Below, piece after piece: positions 11,191 through 13,622 of a stretch of 13,622 nt of DNA (position 1 is the stretch's first letter; every line of letters begins with the position of its first letter). The notes beneath the pieces were generated by a model. That model was not told the origin of the DNA, ran no database searches, and saw only the letters and a program-made list of their open reading frames with translations. Made by a program: the position numbers and the translations under genes. The DNA is from Baffinella frigidus (lineage: Eukaryota; Cryptophyceae; Cryptomonadales; Baffinellaceae): assembly GCA_026770585.1 (NCBI GenBank), contig MU646949.1, positions 253,366-266,987 of the forward strand, written 5' to 3'.

Positions 11191-11460
11191 GCGCATGTGA
11201 GAATGCGAGGGTCGCGCGAACAAATCCGCATCGTACGTCCCATCCTGAAAACACGTGGACGTTACTTCACGGGTCAGCGTGATCACTGCAGGGGTTAGCG
11301 TGGTCGATACAAGGGTGAGCGTAATTACACGGGTCAAAATTACTACTCGGCATCAATACAAGGGTGAGCGTAATCACACGATTCAAAATTACAACTCGGC
11401 ATGTGGGAATGCCGCGTCGTAGGTCCCGTCCTGAAAACACACGCGGGCGTAAAAATTATT
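11191..11460 (+). repeat. GCATGTGAGAATGCGAGGG and ACAAGGGTGAGCGTAAT repeats
   Basis: GCATGTGAGAATGCGAGGG, CGCGAACAAATCCGCATCG and CCTGAAAACACGTG (11191-11254) recur in shortened form at 11400-11443 and again at 11859-11934. Between them, TACAAGGGTGAGCGTAAT, ACACGGGTCAAAATTACTAC and TCGGCATC occur twice in tandem, near 11307 and 11356, with a 49-bp period. The ATTACTAC words are early members of the array that follows. Confidence 0.8.
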
Positions 11461-11490
11461 ACACCGGTGTGACACGCACACGTGAAAGTT

Positions 11491-11684
11491 AGAGCGGTTT
11501 TCGCAACCGTCGGCCACGACCCGGAATCAAATCATGAACAAGGGCTCCAATTCCGACCACTTTTGGCGTTTTTGTCAAAACCTAAAACTCTAAAACTTCA
11601 GGATCACGCCAAAAGTTGCCGGAATTGGAGCCCTTGTTCATATTTGCATGTCGGTGAGTGGCCGACAGATGAGAAAACCGCTCT
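11491..11684. mobile_element. 194-bp inverted repeat, AGAGCGGTTTTC ends
   Basis: Outer arms AGAGCGGTTTTCGCAACCG, TCGGCCAC and GTGGCCGACA, GAGAAAACCGCTCT; inner arms TGAACAAGGGCTCCAATTCC (from 11535) with ACTTTTGGCGT and their inverse ACGCCAAAAGTTGCCGGAAT (from 11606) to 11640. The centre (TTTTGTCAAAACCTAAAAC) is unpaired. It interrupts the CGTGAAAGTT array: the word occurs just before it and CAGACGTGAAAATT soon after. No target duplication is clear. Confidence 0.85.
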
Positions 11685-11690
11685 GCCACA

Positions 11691-11838
11691 CAGACGTGAA
11701 AATTGCGGTGAAAATTACTACACGGACGTGAAAGTTACTACACGAGGGCGTGAAAGTTACCACACAGACGTGAAAATTGCGGTGAACATTACTACACGGA
11801 CGTGAAAGTTACTACACGAGGGCGTGAAAATTACTACA
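11691..11838 (+). repeat. Two 74-bp tandem units of GAAAATTACTACACGG words
   Basis: CAGACGTGAAAATTGCGGTG starts both units (11691 and 11765). Each then has GAAAATTACTACACGGACG or its GAACATT variant, TGAAAGTTACTACACGAGG and GCGTGAAA. The repeated GAAAATTACTACACG word equals the border of the E1-E4 hairpin core, here arranged head to tail instead of as an inverted pair. Confidence 0.93.
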
Positions 11839-11950
11839 TGGGTCGGCGTGTAGAGAGAGCATGTGAGAGTGGGTGTGGGAGTGCGAGGGACGCGCGAACA
11901 GGTCCGCATCGTAGTCTCTTCCTGGAAACACATGAAAGCTACTACAGACG
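11839..11950 (+). repeat. GCATGTGAGAGTG repeat, copy 3
   Basis: GCATGTGAGAGTGGGTGTGG, GAGTGCGAGGGACGCGCGAA and CAGGTCCGCATCGTAG match 11191-11240. It continues with TGGAAACACATGAAAGCTAC, in place of CCTGAAAACACGTG. Confidence 0.82.
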
Positions 11951-11980
11951 TGAAAATTACTACACGGGTAGTAATTTTCA
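11951..11980. repeat. Perfect 30-bp hairpin TGAAAATTACTAC-ACGG-GTAGTAATTTTCA
   Basis: Arms of 13 bp are perfectly complementary around ACGG. This is the E-core border pair without the core. It follows the head-to-tail array, so it could be either a minimal core remnant or an inverted junction of array units. Confidence 0.95.
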
Positions 11981-12047
11981 AGCGCACCTAAAAACAATCA
12001 ACAGTATTCAGCTGCGAAGCCCCAAGATTGCCAACGCATCAGCACCC

Positions 12048-12110
12048 CCACTCGAGGCTACCTATGCGAACATAATAAATGTCGATTGCAAACGTGTGTA
12101 GTAATTTTCA
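12048..12110 (+). mobile_element. Half fold-back (CCACTCGAGGCT to GTAGTAATTTTCA)
   Basis: CCACTCGAGGCTACC, AATAAATGTCGATTGC and ACGTGTGTAGTAATTTTCA parallel the left part of 4736-4946 up to the GTAGTAATTTTCAC word. The central palindrome and right half are not recognisable, so the copy is partial, as at 6041-6149. Confidence 0.65.
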
Positions 12111-12254
12111 GATGAAAGCCTTGATACTTTACACAAGTCCGACCGCTCAGCGGGCGGAAACGTGATCATTTGCTGACTTTTGGCGTGTTTCCTGGGCAAT
12201 AATCCAATAGTTGACTTATGAATCTGTTCGCATGGATAGGGCCTTATGGCCTGC
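12111..12254. other. Linker, nothing recognised
   Basis: No repeat or hairpin of note was found. TTGACTTATGAATCTG and TGCTGACTTTTGGCGTG share short words with the palindromes at 2844 and 10391. Confidence 0.45.
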
Positions 12255-12512
12255 CCCTGGGACAGCACATCAGAAAGAAGTACCTAGTCAGGAAACAGGA
12301 AACGAACTGAAGGAAATACCTGGTCAAAAAACGGAGTATCGAAGCATGATTTACCTGGTAAAAAAGGGGGTATTGAAGCATGAACTACTAGGTCAGAACA
12401 CGGGGTAACTGAAGAAATTATCTGGTCAGAAACGGGATACTAAAATTACCTGGTCCGAAAACGGGGTATTGAAGCAGCGGGCGCCGGCCCCAGCACACAG
12501 CGCCGCAAACTT
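12255..12512 (+). repeat. Degenerate tandem array TACCTGGTCAGAAAACGGGG, part 1
   Basis: Units of roughly 30-40 bp built from TACCTGGTCAAAAAACGG, GTATCGAAGCATG and AACTGAAGAAAT recur at least six times with substitutions and length changes. The array ends with GGGCGCCGGCCCCAGCAC, ACAGCGCCGCAAACTT, a tail repeated after part 2 at 12840-12877. Multiple frameshifts exclude a coding repeat. Confidence 0.85.
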
Positions 12513-12513
12513 A

Positions 12514-12650
12514 ATCTCCATACAAGTATTAATTAATTGCTTTTGGGCAACGAAAATTGCTACACGATTTGCTCATAAAAGTAGTAGTAAAGCATTTGTG
12601 TAGTAAATTTCGTTGCGCCAAAAGCAATCAATTAATACTTTTGTGGAGAT
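12514..12650. mobile_element. Hairpin element E4, 137 bp
   Basis: A close copy of E3 in the same orientation and of the same length: ATCTCCATACAAGTATTA, ATTAATTGCTTTTGGGCAAC, core 12552-12611 and AAAAGCAATCAATTAATA, TTTGTGGAGAT. It separates two halves of the TACCTGGTC array, which indicates insertion into, or duplication next to, the array. No target duplication is evident. Confidence 0.92.
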
Positions 12651-12659
12651 GAAACCCCC

Positions 12660-12880
12660 CCATCAGAAAGGGACCGAACTGAAAGAAATACGAGGTCTGA
12701 AAATGAGGTACTGCCATTACCTAGTCCAAAAACGGGGCAACTGTAGGAAATACCTGATCTAAAAACGGGGTAACTGAAGAGAATTCCTAGTTAGAAAACG
12801 GGGTATTGATTACCTGGTCCGAAAACGGGGTATCGAAGCATCGGGCGCCGGATCCGGCACACAGCCTTGCAAACTCTCCT
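12660..12880 (+). repeat. Degenerate tandem array TACCTGGTCAGAAAACGGGG, part 2
   Basis: CAGAAAGGGACCGAACTGAA resembles the start of part 1 (CAGAAAGAAGTACC ... GAACTGAAGG), and several ACGGGGTAACTGAAG units follow. It ends with GGGCGCCGGATCCGGCAC, ACAGCCTTGCAAACT, the same tail as part 1. Parts 1 and 2 thus look like a duplication of array plus tail. Confidence 0.85.
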
Positions 12881-12912
12881 CGCACTTGTTCCGTCGGTGA
12901 GTCGACCTGTGT

Positions 12913-13086
12913 AGAGCGTTTGCGGTAATTGTTGTCCGTTTTGGACGTGCGGTTTTCCGGTTGTGCGGTTTTCATTTGTACCAGCAGTGTCCATTTAAAA
13001 TGTTTTACGACTTTTGCAACTTTTTAAAAACCGGAAAACCGGAAAACCGCACGTCCGAAACGGACAACAATTACCGCAAACGTTCT
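12913..13086. mobile_element. 174-bp hairpin with 48-bp arms
   Basis: AGAGCGTTTGCGGTAATTGT, TGTCCGTTTTGGACGTGC and GGTTTTCCGG (12913-12960) are mirrored nearly perfectly at 13039-13086 (CCGGAAAACCGCACGTCC ... CGCAAACGTTCT). The 78-bp loop also holds a partial inner repeat (TGTGCGGTTTTC, AAAACCGGAAAA). It shares neither arms nor core with E1-E4. The AGAGCG end resembles the 11491 element but the match is short. Confidence 0.88.
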
Positions 13087-13296
13087 AGTGTCTGTGGTTT
13101 ATGGTTTGGGTTCGAAACCACGGCTCCGTTTAGCGCCCGGATTGAGGTGTGAACCCTAAAGCCGAACCCCCAACCCCTGGCCAAAAAAACTACTCTATCG
13201 AGTCTAGAACTGAGCGCGGGGACGGACCGTAAATTTTCGGGCCACCTTTCCGTTACCTTATCCGTAGGACCCCCCCCAACGTCCCTACGGATTGCC
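13087..13296. other. Linker with telomere-like words and a worn MITE-like part
   Basis: GTTTATGGTTTGGGTTCGAA and GAACCCTAAAGCCGAACCCC are short telomere-like stretches. CCGTTACCTTATCCGTAGG near 13250 recalls the MITE right terminus followed by other sequence. GCGGGGACGGACCG near 13216 and GCGGGGACGCACCGG near 13508 are direct copies. No gene is seen. Confidence 0.5.
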
Positions 13297-13359
13297 TACC
13301 GTAGGTTCCTAGGTCGTATCGCTTACGGGTGATTCAAAATCCCTTCGAAGTCCGCTGTG
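13297..13359. repeat. Single 26-bp satellite unit joined to inverted CACAGCGGACTTCG repeat
   Basis: TACCGTAGGTTCCTAGGTCG, TATCGC (13297-13322) is one unit of the satellite at the window end. It is followed by the reverse complement of 1105-1143 (TTACGGGTGATTCAAAATCC, CTTCGAAGTCCGCTGTG). Confidence 0.85.
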
Positions 13360-13394
13360 CGGTTATTCTCAAGCAACTGACTATGCTGGGGACG

Positions 13395-13457
13395 TACAGT
13401 AGGAGGTCCTAGGCAATTCCGTAGGCCTAACTACCCCATTTTTAGTCCGTTAGCCTA
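13395..13457. mobile_element. TA MITE, copy 7, right half only
   Basis: TACAGTAGGAGGTCCTAGGC, AATTCCGTAGGCCTAACTAC, CCCATTTTTAGTCCGTTAGC and C, TA match the right arm of the MITE, closest to copy 4. The left arm is absent; satellite and other repeats occupy its place. A lone arm cannot fold into the family hairpin. Confidence 0.85.
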
Positions 13458-13528
13458 TGAAGGTCGGGCCCGCCTCAGGCTTCACAGATCTGCCCTGAAC
13501 CGTAAACGCGGGGACGCACCGGTTTGCC

Positions 13529-13622
13529 TACCGTAGGTTCCTAGGTCGTATCGCTACCGTAGGTTCCTAGGTCGTATCGCTACCGTAGGTTCCTAGGGCG
13601 TATCGCTACCGTAGGTTCCTAG
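13529..13622 (+). repeat. 26-bp satellite of MITE core words, cut by window end
   Basis: TACCGTAGGTTCCTAGGTCG followed by TATCGC starts at 13529, 13555 and 13581, with a partial fourth unit from 13607 to the window edge. Only one substitution (GTCG to GGCG in unit 3) is seen. CTACCGTAGG and TCCTAGG are also the central words of the TA MITE arms and of the 6371 element. Confidence 0.96.

Noticed and set aside
11300-11980. CRISPR-like array
   Set aside because: The repeated words are irregularly spaced, spacers are not unique and are themselves repeats, and the DNA looks eukaryotic.
13050-13130. Possible tRNA near GGTTCGAAACC (B-box-like word at about 13110)
   Set aside because: No acceptor, D-arm or anticodon stem could be placed upstream, which is occupied by the arm of the 12913 hairpin.

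Overview
The window looks like eukaryotic nuclear DNA built almost entirely of repeats. I could not support any protein-coding gene, tRNA or rRNA in it. The best lineage clue is many degenerate TTTAGGG-type tracts (1-148, 5400-5460, 5660-5765, 6600-6635, 7430-7515, 8785-8845, 9055-9105, 11087-11112, 13150-13180). TTTAGGG is the telomere repeat of plants, many algae, oomycetes and several other protists. With mixed base composition, short chance ORFs and dense short palindromic elements, this suggests a subtelomeric or heterochromatic segment of a protist or algal genome. The species cannot be named from the sequence.

Layout. 1-1263: telomere-like tract, then four copies of a repeat with a GAGGAACGCCCCG block, mixed with a 44-bp repeat and the first TA-flanked palindromic MITE. 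1264-2150: low-copy sequence without a recognisable gene. 2150-2710: GA-rich minisatellite with long G runs. 2690-4000: several copies of a CCCTGCTGCAAAGCTGCC-type repeat, one split by a MITE and one by a 140-bp hairpin element. 4000-5400: a duplicated 159-bp block plus a 211-bp fold-back and a 221-bp hairpin element. 5400-7360: telomere-like tracts, two more MITEs, fold-back halves, a 107-bp and a 150-bp palindromic element. 7360-9110: direct repeats and another hairpin. 9110-10700: GTACCTTTCGT repeats, four copies of a CAGTCTGGA repeat and a 302-bp inverted repeat. 10740-12110: a MITE, direct repeats and an array of GAAAATTACTACACG words. 12200-13090: degenerate 35-bp tandem units interrupted by a hairpin, then a 174-bp hairpin. 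13200-13622: half a MITE and a 26-bp satellite made of MITE core words.

The most interesting feature is a set of hairpin elements (3842-3981, 4354-4574, 8503-8639, 12514-12650, remnant near 9855-9947). They share a core of about 60 bp bounded by GAAAATTACTAC/GTAGTAATTTTC, but their outer inverted arms differ from one insertion to another. For two of them the window also holds a paralogous empty site. Comparison gives 4-bp target duplications (ACCC and AATC) lying outside the variable arms, so arms and core appear to have moved together. Nothing here encodes a transposase, so any movement would need factors from elsewhere.
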